From DALYLB01 sp046154695 (GTDB taxonomy: Bacteria > Acidobacteriota > Blastocatellia > RBC074): 35,880 nt of DNA. Both the position numbers and the translations under genes were made by a program. Shown here one piece after another: positions 19,750 to 32,800 of the stretch. The notes under the pieces are model-generated. The model did not search any database and was not told where the DNA came from. It was given only the letters and a program-made list of their open reading frames with translations. The stretch spans positions 1 to 35,880 of the forward strand of contig JBJXFI010000044.1 in assembly GCA_046154695.1 (NCBI GenBank), read 5' to 3'. Positions within the stretch are counted from its first letter, which is position 1; each line of letters opens with the position of its first letter.

Positions 19750-21216
19750 ATGTCCATGCGCCTCTTTATCGCGGTTCTTTTCGCCTGCAACCTGTCTGCC
19801 TTCGCCTCCGTGGATGAATGGCCCCGATTTCGGGGGCCGAACGGGACGGGTGTATCGACGGCGGCCGATCTGCCGGCCGAATTCGGGCCCGAGAAGAACG
19901 TCGTCTGGAAAACGGCGCTGCCGCCGGGCCACTCTTCGCCCGTGCTGACGGCGACGCGGATCTTCGTCACGGCGCATTCGCCGCTGGGCAAGGACAAGTC
20001 CGCGTACCAGCTCTTTGTCATCGCGCTCGACCGCGCGACGGGAAAGGAGATCTGGCGGCGCGAGGTTCCGCGGACGCACAAGGGGCGCCTCGAAAACGTC
20101 AACGGTCCGGCGTCGGCGAGCCCGGTGACCGACGGGCAGAACGTTTACGCCTTCTTCCAGGATTTCGGCCTGATCTCGTTCAATGCGGCCGGCAAGGAGC
20201 GCTGGCGATTGCCGCTCGGGCCATTCAACATCTTCTATGGATATGGCGCCTCGCCTATGCTGGTGGACGACAAGGTCATCGTGCCGGTCGATCAGGACCT
20301 CGGCTCCTATCTGCTGGCCGCCGACAGGAACTCCGGCAAGGTGAAATGGAAGATCGACCGCCCCGAGGTGATCTCCGGCTACTCGACGCCGACGATCTAT
20401 CAGCCGAGGACCGGGGCGAAACAGCTCATTCTCCCCGAATCGTTCCAGCTCTCGGCCTATTCCGTCGCCGATGGGAAGCGGGTCTGGTGGGTGCGCGGGC
20501 TGGCCTGCGAGATGAAGTCCGTCGCGAGCTACGATAACGAATATCTATACATCAACGGCTGGGGGTTTCCGCTCAATCAGCCCGGCAAACAGATCGCGAC
20601 CATTCCCTTCGAGGAGGGGTTGAAGCTCTACGACAGGAACGGCGACAGCCTGGTCGGCAAAGAGGAGATTTCGGGAACCGATCCGATCGCGAAGGTGCTC
20701 AGCCCGAATTACGGCTTCGACGCGTTCGATCAGAATCGGGACGGAAAACTGGACGCGAGGGACTGGCAGGTCTTCCGCGCGATGATGTCCTCGGAGAACG
20801 GCCTGCTGGCGATCAGGCTCGGCGGCGACGGCGATATGACCGACAAGGCCATCCGCTGGAAATATCAGCGGCCCGTGCCGCAGGTGCCCTCGACGCTGCT
20901 TTACCAGGGCTCGCTCTTTATGGTCAACGATAGCGGCATCCTGATTTCGTTCGATCCCGCGACGGGCGCGGTCGTCAAACAGGGCCGGCTCAAAGGCGCG
21001 ATCGACAAATACTTTGCCTCGCCGGTCGGCGCCGACGGCAAGGTTTTTCTGATCAGCCAGGACGGCACGGTCTCTGTCGTCAAGGCGGCCGGAGAATGGG
21101 AGGTGCTCTCCGTCAATGCCCTCGGCGAAGAGGTCTTCGCCACGCCCGCGCTCGCCGGCGACAAGATCTATCTGCGAACCCACGGCACGCTCTATTGTTT
21201 CGCGAAGAAGAATTGA
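19750..21216 (+). CDS. Secreted PQQ-like beta-propeller protein with EF-hands (paralogue 1)
   Basis: The 488-residue protein has an N-terminal signal peptide (MRLFIAVLFACNLSAFA). Repeated PQQ-like blade motifs follow, such as LFVIALDRATGKEIWRREV, LLAADRNSGKVKWKI and LISFDPATGAVVKQGRL, forming a WD40-like propeller. Two EF-hand-type loops are inserted between blades: DRNGDSLVGKEE (about 294-305) and DQNRDGKLDARDW (about 327-339), likely Ca-binding. The opening WPRFRGPNGTGVS is typical of outer-membrane PQQ-binding-like proteins common in Planctomycetes and Acidobacteriota. No enzyme active site is evident, so a structural or binding role outside the inner membrane is likely. It is tandem with a close paralogue. 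Confidence 0.88.
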   Translation: MSMRLFIAVLFACNLSAFASVDEWPRFRGPNGTGVSTAADLPAEFGPEKNVVWKTALPPGHSSPVLTATRIFVTAHSPLGKDKSAYQLFVIALDRATGKEIWRREVPRTHKGRLENVNGPASASPVTDGQNVYAFFQDFGLISFNAAGKERWRLPLGPFNIFYGYGASPMLVDDKVIVPVDQDLGSYLLAADRNSGKVKWKIDRPEVISGYSTPTIYQPRTGAKQLILPESFQLSAYSVADGKRVWWVRGLACEMKSVASYDNEYLYINGWGFPLNQPGKQIATIPFEEGLKLYDRNGDSLVGKEEISGTDPIAKVLSPNYGFDAFDQNRDGKLDARDWQVFRAMMSSENGLLAIRLGGDGDMTDKAIRWKYQRPVPQVPSTLLYQGSLFMVNDSGILISFDPATGAVVKQGRLKGAIDKYFASPVGADGKVFLISQDGTVSVVKAAGEWEVLSVNALGEEVFATPALAGDKIYLRTHGTLYCFAKKN

Positions 21217-21285
21217 TGCCTGGCGCGAAGTGGACGTCCATTAGCCTGACGTGCGGGCAGCCGCCTAATCCCGGAAAGACTATTC

Positions 21286-22743
21286 ATGATATTCCATCGA
21301 TTCACGACCTCCCTGCTCCTTTTCTGCATGCTGACACAGGCGATTTCCGCCTCGGACGACTGGAGACAATTCCGCGGCCCGAATGGATCGGGGATTTCGG
21401 GTGAGACGAACCTGCCGGTGGAGTTCGGCCCGGAAAAGAATGTGCTTTGGAAGACGCCGCTGCCGCCGGGCCACTCATCGCCGGTGCTGGCCGGGGATCG
21501 AATTTTCGTGACGGCCTACGAGGGAGACACGAAGCTTCTGGTCCTGAGCCTGGACCGCGCCAGCGGAAAGATCGCCTGGCGGCGGGAAGTTCTCAAGCCG
21601 CGCGCGCAGAAGCTCCACAAATCGAACTCACCCGCAAGCCCGAGCCCGGTGACGGATGGAAGAAGCGTCTATGCGTTCTTTACCGATTTCGGGTTGATCT
21701 CGTTCGATCGCGACGGCAGGGAGCGGTGGAAGCTGCCGCTTGGCCCGTTCAACAATCCGTTCGGCATGGGATCTTCGCCGATCCTGGTGGGGAATACCCT
21801 GCTGCTCAATTGCGATGCCGAGAGCGACTCGTTCTTTCTGGCGGTCGACAAGAACACGGGGCGGGTCAAATGGCGGGTCGAGCGCCCCGATGCGACGCGG
21901 GGATTCTCGACGCCGATTCTGTATGAACCCGCGAAGGCCGCCCCGCAGGTGCTGGTCGCCGGCTCGCTGCGCCTGTCGGCCTATGATATCGCCACGGGGA
22001 AGGAGATCTGGTTTATTCGCGGATTGACATGGCAGATCAAACCAACGCCGGTGCTGGGGCGCGACGCGCTCTATATTCTGGGCTGGGCGGGCGGCGCCGA
22101 TCCGGGCCAGCAGGAGAGCATCGCCCCTTTCGAAGAAGTGCTGAAGACGGCCGACCTCGACAAGGACGGCCGGATCTCGCGGGAAGAGGCGCCCGATCCC
22201 AAGATGGCAAAGGACTGGCTCGATTACGATCTCGATCGGGACGGATTTCTGAACGCGCGGGACTGGCAGTCCTATCGCGACCGGCGCGCGGTGCAAAACG
22301 GCGTGCTCGCCTATCGAATCGACGCACAAAAAGCGATGCGCGGCGATCTGACCGAATCTCACTTCCTTTGGCGGTATCAGAAGGCGCTGCCCAACACACC
22401 GTCGCCGCTTCTGTATGAGAACGTGCTCTATCTGATGAAGGAGGGCGGCATTCTGACCTCGCTCGATCCGGCCACCGGCGAAGTTCTGAAGCAGGGGCGG
22501 CTGCGCGAAGCTCCCGGAGATTATTACTCCTCTCCCATCGCCGCGGACGGAAAACTCTACACCCTCAGCGAAGAGGGCAAGGTCACCGTCCTCAAGGCCG
22601 GCCGTGAATGGGAGGTGCTGGCCACCAACGATCTCGACGATCTCAGCCACGCCACGCCAGCGATCGCGGATGGCAGGATCTATCTTCGGACTCGCGGCAT
22701 GCTCTATTGCTTCGCAAACCGCGAAACGGCCGCCGCGCAGTGA
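21286..22743 (+). CDS. Secreted PQQ-like beta-propeller protein with EF-hands (paralogue 2)
   Basis: The 485-residue product aligns with its upstream neighbour along nearly the whole length, about half of positions identical by eye, so the pair arose by tandem duplication. It has a signal peptide (hydrophobic TTSLLLFCMLTQAISA) and the same FRGPNGSGIS opening. Propeller blades include LLVLSLDRASGKIAWRREV and FLAVDKNTGRVKWRVE. The two EF-hand loops are closer to consensus here: DLDKDGRISREEA (about 290-302) and DLDRDGFLNARDW (about 315-327). The gap to the first gene is 69 bases, and the two are probably one operon. The ligand is unknown. Confidence 0.88.
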   Translation: MIFHRFTTSLLLFCMLTQAISASDDWRQFRGPNGSGISGETNLPVEFGPEKNVLWKTPLPPGHSSPVLAGDRIFVTAYEGDTKLLVLSLDRASGKIAWRREVLKPRAQKLHKSNSPASPSPVTDGRSVYAFFTDFGLISFDRDGRERWKLPLGPFNNPFGMGSSPILVGNTLLLNCDAESDSFFLAVDKNTGRVKWRVERPDATRGFSTPILYEPAKAAPQVLVAGSLRLSAYDIATGKEIWFIRGLTWQIKPTPVLGRDALYILGWAGGADPGQQESIAPFEEVLKTADLDKDGRISREEAPDPKMAKDWLDYDLDRDGFLNARDWQSYRDRRAVQNGVLAYRIDAQKAMRGDLTESHFLWRYQKALPNTPSPLLYENVLYLMKEGGILTSLDPATGEVLKQGRLREAPGDYYSSPIAADGKLYTLSEEGKVTVLKAGREWEVLATNDLDDLSHATPAIADGRIYLRTRGMLYCFANRETAAAQ

Positions 22744-22759
22744 GCGGCGAATAAGGCGC

Positions 22760-23065
22760 GAGCGCTTGGAGTGCTGCGGCTTGACGCAGCTTTGGAAGTC
22801 CCTTGGCGAAAGGGTCGCTGGTCAATCAAGCGCCCACTGGCCAGAGGTCTGCAAAAGCTGCGTCAAGCCGCAGCACGGGTGTGATTATATCTGGGACACA
22901 CTTTCGCGATATCACTGGACAATCAGCTCGTTTTTGTGTTCCGAAGGAACACCTGAGGGTAGCCGGCGGTGAAGCGAAGCGGAACCGCCGGCTACCCTCA
23001 GCCGCCCCTGTCGGGGCGCATTGTGTCTCACTTGTAATCACACCCCCGCAGCACTCCAAGCGCTC
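22760..23065. repeat. Palindromic repeat with 34-bp arms, interrupted by the 172-bp element
   Basis: The left arm 22760-22793 begins GAGCGCTTGGAG and ends CGCAGCTTT. The right arm is split: 22854-22875 begins AAAGCTGCGTCAAGCC, and 23054-23065 is CTCCAAGCGCTC. Joined after removal of the insert and one target copy, the arms are perfectly complementary over 34 bases. The 60-base interior holds a smaller CCCTT/AAGGG hairpin near 22800. It fills the gap between the propeller gene and the Nudix promoter and may act as a terminator-like barrier. Confidence 0.8.
22876..23047 (+). mobile_element. 172-bp MITE-like element, copy 2 (nested)
   Basis: It has the same length, termini and internal hairpins as copy 1 at 16900. 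Flanking 6-base duplications are GCAGCA at 22870-22875 and 23048-23053. Four base substitutions separate the copies outside the central hairpin loop. Here the central stem is longer, a perfect 18 bp (22953-22970 with 22984-23001), and its loop GAAGCGAAGCGGA is the exact reverse complement of the loop in copy 1. It interrupts one arm of a 34-bp palindromic repeat. No transposase gene lies in the window. Confidence 0.87.
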
Positions 23066-23071
23066 GCTCGG

Positions 23072-23100
23072 TTGACACAGCCACGTCCAGCCTGAATAAT
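23072..23100 (+). promoter_or_regulatory. Promoter of the Nudix-tex operon
   Basis: TTGACA at 23072-23077 and AATAAT at 23095-23100 are 17 bases apart, in an AT-rich patch just after the palindromic repeat. The start would be near 23107, giving a leader of about 34 bases before the Nudix ATG. Confidence 0.6.
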
Positions 23101-23140
23101 TCAAAGCTGCCTGAGCATCCGAAATATCCTTCTTGCCCAT

Positions 23141-23682
23141 ATGCATCGAGAAGCAATCCTGGCACAACTTCGTGTTCATCGTCCGTTCGATCGGCGGGAG
23201 GCGGAGATGCGAAATGCGATCGAGGAGTTCGTGCTGGAGAATGAGCGATGGTACGACCGGGCGTTGTCGATCGGCCATTTGACGGGCTCGGCGTGGATTC
23301 TCGACAAGGAGCGGACGCACGCGCTGTTGACGCATCATCGCAAGCTCGATCTGTGGGTGCAGCTCGGCGGGCATACCGAGGGAGACGCGGACATGCTGAG
23401 CGCGGCGTGTCGCGAAGCGCGCGAGGAGTCGGGGCTGCCGGACGTGGTACCGGCCGCCGAAACGATCTTCGACGTCGATATCCATGCGATTCCGGCGCGC
23501 CGGGAAGAGCCCGCGCACTTCCATTACGACATCCGGTATCTCTTCACGGCCGACCGGGGGCGGCCGCTGACGGTCAGCGGCGAATCGATGAGCCTGGCCT
23601 GGGCGCCGCTCGCCGAAATTTCCAACTACACGCGGGAAGAGTCCGTCCTGCGCATGACCCGAAAGACCCAAGCATTGATCTT

Positions 23683-23686
<4 letters not shown>
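23141..23686 (+). CDS. Nudix hydrolase
   Basis: The 181-residue protein is a Nudix hydrolase, a family that cleaves nucleoside diphosphates linked to other moieties, often in housecleaning. The Nudix box reads GGHTEGDADMLSAACREAREESGL in segments: the REAREESGL half is canonical, while the Glu of the G-x5-E part is Ala, a variation I have seen described for the GGHxDGD-type members. The N-terminal 60 residues (FVLENERWYDRALSIGHLTG) precede the fold. The substrate cannot be told. The ATG at 23141 lacks an obvious ribosome binding site. The stop codon overlaps the tex start as ATGA, so the two are co-translated. Confidence 0.88.
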
Positions 23687-26061
<2,375 letters not shown>

Positions 26062-26092
26062 CACCCGCAAATGACTGGAGACCTGATCGTTG

Positions 26093-27733
26093 ATGCTCTC
26101 TTCTGAATTGATTTTTTCGCTGTTCAACGACGACCCGCCGGAACCTGCGCATTGGGAATCCGTGTACCCGCCGCGCAATCTGCCGCCCGGCGCGATCGTC
26201 ACCCGCTTCGGTCCCAGTCCCACTGGATTTCTGCACACCGGCGGCGTTTATGCCGCCACCATCGCAAAAAATCTGGCGCGCCATTCCGGCGGCGTCTATT
26301 TCGTCCGCATCGAGGATACGGACCAGGCGCGCGAGGTCGCCGAATCGCGGGCGCAGTTTTCGCGGGCCTTCGAGCACTTCTCCATTCAGTCGGACGAGGA
26401 CGATGCGAATTCACAATGGGGCCCCTATGAGCAGTCCAAACGGAGCCGGATCTATCACACGTTCGCGCGGGACCTGCTGCAGCGCGGAAACGCATACCTC
26501 TGTTTTTGCACGCGGGACGAACTGGCGGAGATGGCGGAGAAGCAGCAGGCCGCGAAGTTGAATTCCGGATATTACGGGGCCTGGGCGCGCTGCAGGCATC
26601 TCACGGCGGAAGAGGCGCGGAACCGGCTGGATGAGGGGCGACCGTACACCATTCGTTTCCGCGCGCCGGAGGGAGAGCCCGGCCGCGTTGTCTTTGAAGA
26701 CCTCATTCGCGGCCCGATCGAACAGCCGGAGAACATCAATGACATCGTTCTGCTCAAGAGCAGCGACCAGCCCCTGCGGCTGCCGACGTACCACTTCGCC
26801 CATGCGGTCGACGACCATTTAATGCGGGTCAACCTCGTGCTCCGGGGCGAGGAATGGATCTCGTCGGTCCCCGTGCATCTGCAGCTATTCAACGCTCTGG
26901 GATTCGAACCCATCCCCTACGCCCACATCGCGCCGCTCATGAAAATGGAGGGGACGAGCCGGCGGAAGCTGAGCAAGCGGAAAGACAACGAGGCGAATGT
27001 CGAGTTCTACATCTCATCGGGCTATCCCGCGGGCGCGGTGCTCCACTACCTGCGCGGCCTGGCCAACAGCAGACTGGCCGAGATGAGCTTTGCGGAATCG
27101 GCCGCCGCCCCGATCAGGCTGAGCGAATGCGGCGTTGCCGGGCCGATTTTCGACCTCGTCAAGCTCACGTCGATCAGCCGCGAGTATATCTCCACGATGT
27201 CGACGGATGAGACCATCGATGCGCTGCTCGGCTGGGCGAGGGAATACGACCCACCCCTGGCGGAAACCATCGCCGCCGAGCCGCTGCTCACGCGGCGGAT
27301 TCTCGCATCGGAGCGGGAGCCCGGCGCGATCCAGCGAAAAGACGTTTCGAGATGGGCGGATTTCCGTTCGGTGTACGGTCTTTATTATCCGACGTTGTTC
27401 GCGCTCGTGACAGACGCCGCGGACCCGCGCTTCGGCTCGGTCAGCGCGGCGCTGGTGCGATCGCTGGCCGGTGATTTCGCGGATTCCTATCAGCACTTGT
27501 CGGATCCCGCGGCCTGGTTCGAGCAGATCCGCGCGCTGGCGACCCGGCATGCGTTCGCCCCGACAGCGGGCCAGTTCAAGAAGGCCCCCCAGGATTTCGT
27601 CGGCTCCATCAGCGATGTCAGCAACGTCATCAGAATTGCGCTGACCGGACTCACACACAGTCCGGAGCTATTTCGCGTGGCGCATATCATCGGCTGCGAG
27701 GAAGTGCTGCGCCGGGTCAAAGCGCTCGCCTGA
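26093..27733 (+). CDS. gltX: Glutamyl-tRNA synthetase, second-type
   Basis: This class I synthetase charges tRNA with glutamate. The 546-residue protein is longer than the usual bacterial GltX of about 470. The HIGH-equivalent is H48-T-G-G51 in RFGPSPTGFLHTGG and the KMSKS-equivalent is K292-L-S-K-R296. A zinc-site pattern CFC ... YGAWARC sits in the connective region. EGTSRRKLSKRKDNEANVEF resembles a divergent GluRS subgroup seen as a second copy in some bacteria. The start ATG is at 26093, after GGAG at 26077. The gene lies 31 bases after tex and 92 before glnS, so it may be a paralogue specialised for tRNA-Glu discrimination. Whether the genome has another gltX is not visible here. Confidence 0.9.
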   Translation: MLSSELIFSLFNDDPPEPAHWESVYPPRNLPPGAIVTRFGPSPTGFLHTGGVYAATIAKNLARHSGGVYFVRIEDTDQAREVAESRAQFSRAFEHFSIQSDEDDANSQWGPYEQSKRSRIYHTFARDLLQRGNAYLCFCTRDELAEMAEKQQAAKLNSGYYGAWARCRHLTAEEARNRLDEGRPYTIRFRAPEGEPGRVVFEDLIRGPIEQPENINDIVLLKSSDQPLRLPTYHFAHAVDDHLMRVNLVLRGEEWISSVPVHLQLFNALGFEPIPYAHIAPLMKMEGTSRRKLSKRKDNEANVEFYISSGYPAGAVLHYLRGLANSRLAEMSFAESAAAPIRLSECGVAGPIFDLVKLTSISREYISTMSTDETIDALLGWAREYDPPLAETIAAEPLLTRRILASEREPGAIQRKDVSRWADFRSVYGLYYPTLFALVTDAADPRFGSVSAALVRSLAGDFADSYQHLSDPAAWFEQIRALATRHAFAPTAGQFKKAPQDFVGSISDVSNVIRIALTGLTHSPELFRVAHIIGCEEVLRRVKALA

Positions 27734-27825
27734 GATATGAAAAATGGAAAATATGGCGGGAGACAAATTCATGAAAGGCTCCGCCAGCCTGGACTGCAGT
27801 TATTTACAGGAGGTTAGATAAACAA

Positions 27826-29541
<1,716 letters not shown>

Positions 29542-29569
29542 GCGCATGCGGGGCTCTGAAAGAGAGTTT

Positions 29570-29654
29570 CACGCGAAGGTGCGAGGACGCGATGATGCGA
29601 AAGAAGGGGCAATCATGGTTGTACCCTCTTTTCTCTTCTTCGCGTCTTCGCGTG
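29570..29654. repeat. Imperfect CGCGAAG palindrome after glnS
   Basis: CACGCGAAG at 29570-29578 pairs with CTTCGCGTG at 29646-29654, and the inner arms repeat CGCGAAG-like units with several mismatches. It lies about 30 bases after glnS in a gene-free stretch of 340 bases (29542-29881). It resembles the hairpin at 8537 in its repeat motif. The remainder of the stretch holds the promoter and leader hairpin listed separately. Confidence 0.5.
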
Positions 29655-29721
29655 AGGCCATCTCAGTGCGCGTCATGCGATTGTCTCGTTTGGCCCGAGC
29701 ATTGGGGCATGAAATTGTGTG

Positions 29722-29750
29722 TTGACACGGACCGGCATCCCGTTTACCTT
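29722..29750 (+). promoter_or_regulatory. Possible promoter of the giant secreted protein
   Basis: TTGACA at 29722-29727 is followed 17 bases later by TACCTT at 29745-29750. The -35 box is perfect, the -10 weak. It would give a leader of about 125 bases. Confidence 0.4.
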
Positions 29751-29767
29751 CAAGATCCCACAACGTA

Positions 29768-29795
29768 ATCCCGCGGCTGTAGCGAGCAGCGGGAT
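29768..29795 (+). repeat. Hairpin in the leader of the giant gene
   Basis: ATCCCGC at 29768-29774 pairs with GCGGGAT at 29789-29795, extended by GCT/AGC past one mismatch, around a 6-base loop. GGGATCGA recurs at 29791 and 29833. It could be a dispersed repeat or a leader structure; no riboswitch family is recognised. Confidence 0.4.
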
Positions 29796-29881
29796 CGACT
29801 CACCCAACCGGCTGCCCGGGGCGCCCTGCGCCGGGATCGATTGGCCCCCTACTTTCACCTTTCTATTGCCAGGAGAGTGAC

Positions 29882-32800
29882 ATGCGGCATTCATGCCCCG
29901 CCCTATCCCTTTTTGCGCGCAGGCTCGGCGCGTTCACCCTGTTTCTTGCACTCGTCGGCCTCGGAGTCCTGTTTCTCGGAGAGTCGCTGCGCCCCAGATT
30001 CGCCCAGAATCCGGGCCGGGCGCGGGAGACGACGCGCCGGCCCGCGGCCCCGACCCGCCGGTCGGCGTGGCCCAATCGTCCCGCCCGGCAGCAGGTCAAC
30101 GCGGACGGTTCGATCACCGGCCAGATATGGGTCGGCGAGAACGCCGTGCAGCAGACGACGATTGAAATCATGGATCGCGAGCGGGCGCGCGGCGCGCGAT
30201 CGGAAAAGATCCGGGAGCGCGAGCCGCGGCCGGAGCCGGTGCGCCCAAACCGGGATCGGCTTCCGCAAAACCCGAATGCCCTGCCCGGGACGCAATGGCC
30301 GCCGGTTCCGGACATCGGGAAGGAGCGTGAAGAACAGTCTGCGCGCTTCGCGGCGCAGGCGACGCCCACACCCGGTCTCAGCTTTAACGCCGCGAGTTTG
30401 AGCGACACCTCCGCGTTCCCTCCCGACACGATGGGAACCGTCGGGCCGGCTCAGTTTCTCGTCGCGGTCAACGGACGCATACGGGTCTTCGATAAGAGAA
30501 CGGGGGAGAAAGGCTCGCTCGACGCCGACATCGACAACTTCTTCGATTCGGTGCGGGGCGGGCAGATCACCACCGATCCCCGTGTGCGATACGATCGTCT
30601 GTCCGGGCGATGGTTCGTGATTATCATCAACATCGCGTCGAACAATAACCGGGTCATGATCGCCGTCAGCAACGGCGGGCAGATCACCCCGGCCACGGTC
30701 TGGAGCTTCTTTTTCTTCGCGCAGAATGAGGTCGCGCCCGGAGGAGACAACGGGTGTTTCGCCGATTATCCGTCCCTCGGGATCGACGCGCACGCGCTCT
30801 ATATCGGCGTGAACGTCTTTTGCGGCCGCTCATTCTCGAACACGACGGCCTTCGTCATCCGCAAGTCGTCGCTTCTGGGCGCGGGGCCGATCGTCGCGTC
30901 GGCGTTTCGCAATCTGATCGACGGAGATCCGCTGACCGGGGCGAACGGGATCTTCACGCCGCTGGGCGTGGACAATTACGTGGCCAATCCGACGGAAGGG
31001 TACTTCATCGGGACGGACGCGAACGCCTTCGGAAGACTTGTGCTGCGGCGGGTGGGCAATCCGGGGCAGACGCCGGTTCTCTCGCCCAACATCTACATCA
31101 ACACGCTGGCGACCTCGAATCCGATCACGGTGAGGCACCGGGCCAATTCAAACGGCGCGAATGGGCGCCTGGACGCGCTGGACGACCGGCTCTTCGCGGC
31201 GCACCTTCGCGGCGGCAGCATCTGGACCGCGCACAACATCTCGGTCGACAACGCGGGCGCGGTCGAGGGGGCGCGAACGCGCAACGCATCGCGATGGTAT
31301 GAGATCACGGGCCCGGGGACGAGCACGCCGGCGATCGCCCAGGCTGGCACCCTGTTCGAGACCTCGGCGGAAAACTCCTTCGATAATCTGAACTACTGGA
31401 TACCGTCCCTGATGGTTTCCGGGCAGGGCCATGCGCTGATGGGGTTCAGCGTCGCGGGCACGAATCAGTTCGTCGACGCGGGAATCGCCATGCGATACGC
31501 GGGCGATCCGCGGGGCACGATGCGCGATCCGGTGAGGATCACGAGCAGTCCGGGGCCATACAATCCGCCGTCGAACAGCGGCAATTCAAGCGGGCGGCGC
31601 CGGTGGGGGGACTATTCCTACACGAGTCTGGATCCGTGCGACGACATGACGATGTGGACGATCCAGCAATTCTGCGACGCGATCAATTCCTATGGGCTGC
31701 AGGTCGTCAGGATTCCCGCGCCGCCGCCGGCCGCGCCCGTGGGGGCCAATCCGCCCGCTGTCGCGGCGGGGCAGGCCTCCGTCGATGTGACGATCACAGG
31801 ACTCTCGGCCGACCGCTCGGGCTTCTATGATCCGGGCGTCGGATTCGGATGCCGGCTGCAGGCGGCGGTGAGCGGGGGCGTCACGGTCAACAGCGCCGGT
31901 TATGTCAATCCGACGACCGTCGTGTTGAACCTCTCGACCGTCAATGCCGCCGCCGGATTGAAGACCGTGACGATCACCAATCCCGACGGCCAGACCGTGA
32001 CGGGGGCGAATCTGCTGACGGTGGGCGCCTGTTCATACGAGATCGCGGCCGCGAGTCAGAGCTTCGCCGCCGCGGGCGGAGCGGGAACGATCAGCGTCGG
32101 AACGACCGCCGCATGCGGGTGGACGGCATACAGCAGTTCGAGCTTCATCACGATCAATTCGGGCGGCGCGGGCAGCGGCGGCGGCACGGTGGGCTTCACG
32201 GTCGCGCCGACGCAGGGCCCGGCGCGAACCGGAACGATCATCGTCGCCGGCGAGACGATCACGATCACGCAAAGCGCCGGGGCGGGCTGCTCGTACGCGC
32301 TGACGCCGGCGACCCGCTTCTTCACCTCGGCGGGCGGCGCGGGAACGGTGAAGGTCTCGGCCGCCTCCGAATGCAACTGGACCGCCGAGAGCAGCGAGCC
32401 TTTCGTCACGGTCATCACCGGCGGATCGGGCAGTGGAAACGGCAGCTTCAATTACAGCGTGTCCGAGAACAAGGGGGCCGCGATGCGCGCGGCGACGATC
32501 ACGGTCGGCAATCAGGGGTTCGCCGTGACGCAGGAGGCCTCGCCGCTCGAAGCCTTCATCGATGACGGCACGTTCGAGACCTCAACGGGGCTGGCGCAGG
32601 GAGGAAATTCGTGGCGCGTCAACCGGCTGACGCCCGGCTTCTATCCGGCGACGATGAACGCCGTCGCGATCTTCTTCAAAGACGACAGCGGCGTGAAGGT
32701 CGGCGACCCGCTGACGATTCTGGTGGGCAGGAACCCGGACGGCGATGCCCATATCGACGGCGTGCAGTTCCAAACCATCACGGCGACGGTCCAGGCGCTG

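Noticed and set aside
26062..27825. tRNA genes expected near the tRNA synthetases
   Set aside because: No cloverleaf with TTC-loop and acceptor pairing was found in the short gaps around gltX and glnS.
29768..29881. Riboswitch in the leader of the giant gene
   Set aside because: There is one hairpin and two short direct repeats, but no core of a known riboswitch class.
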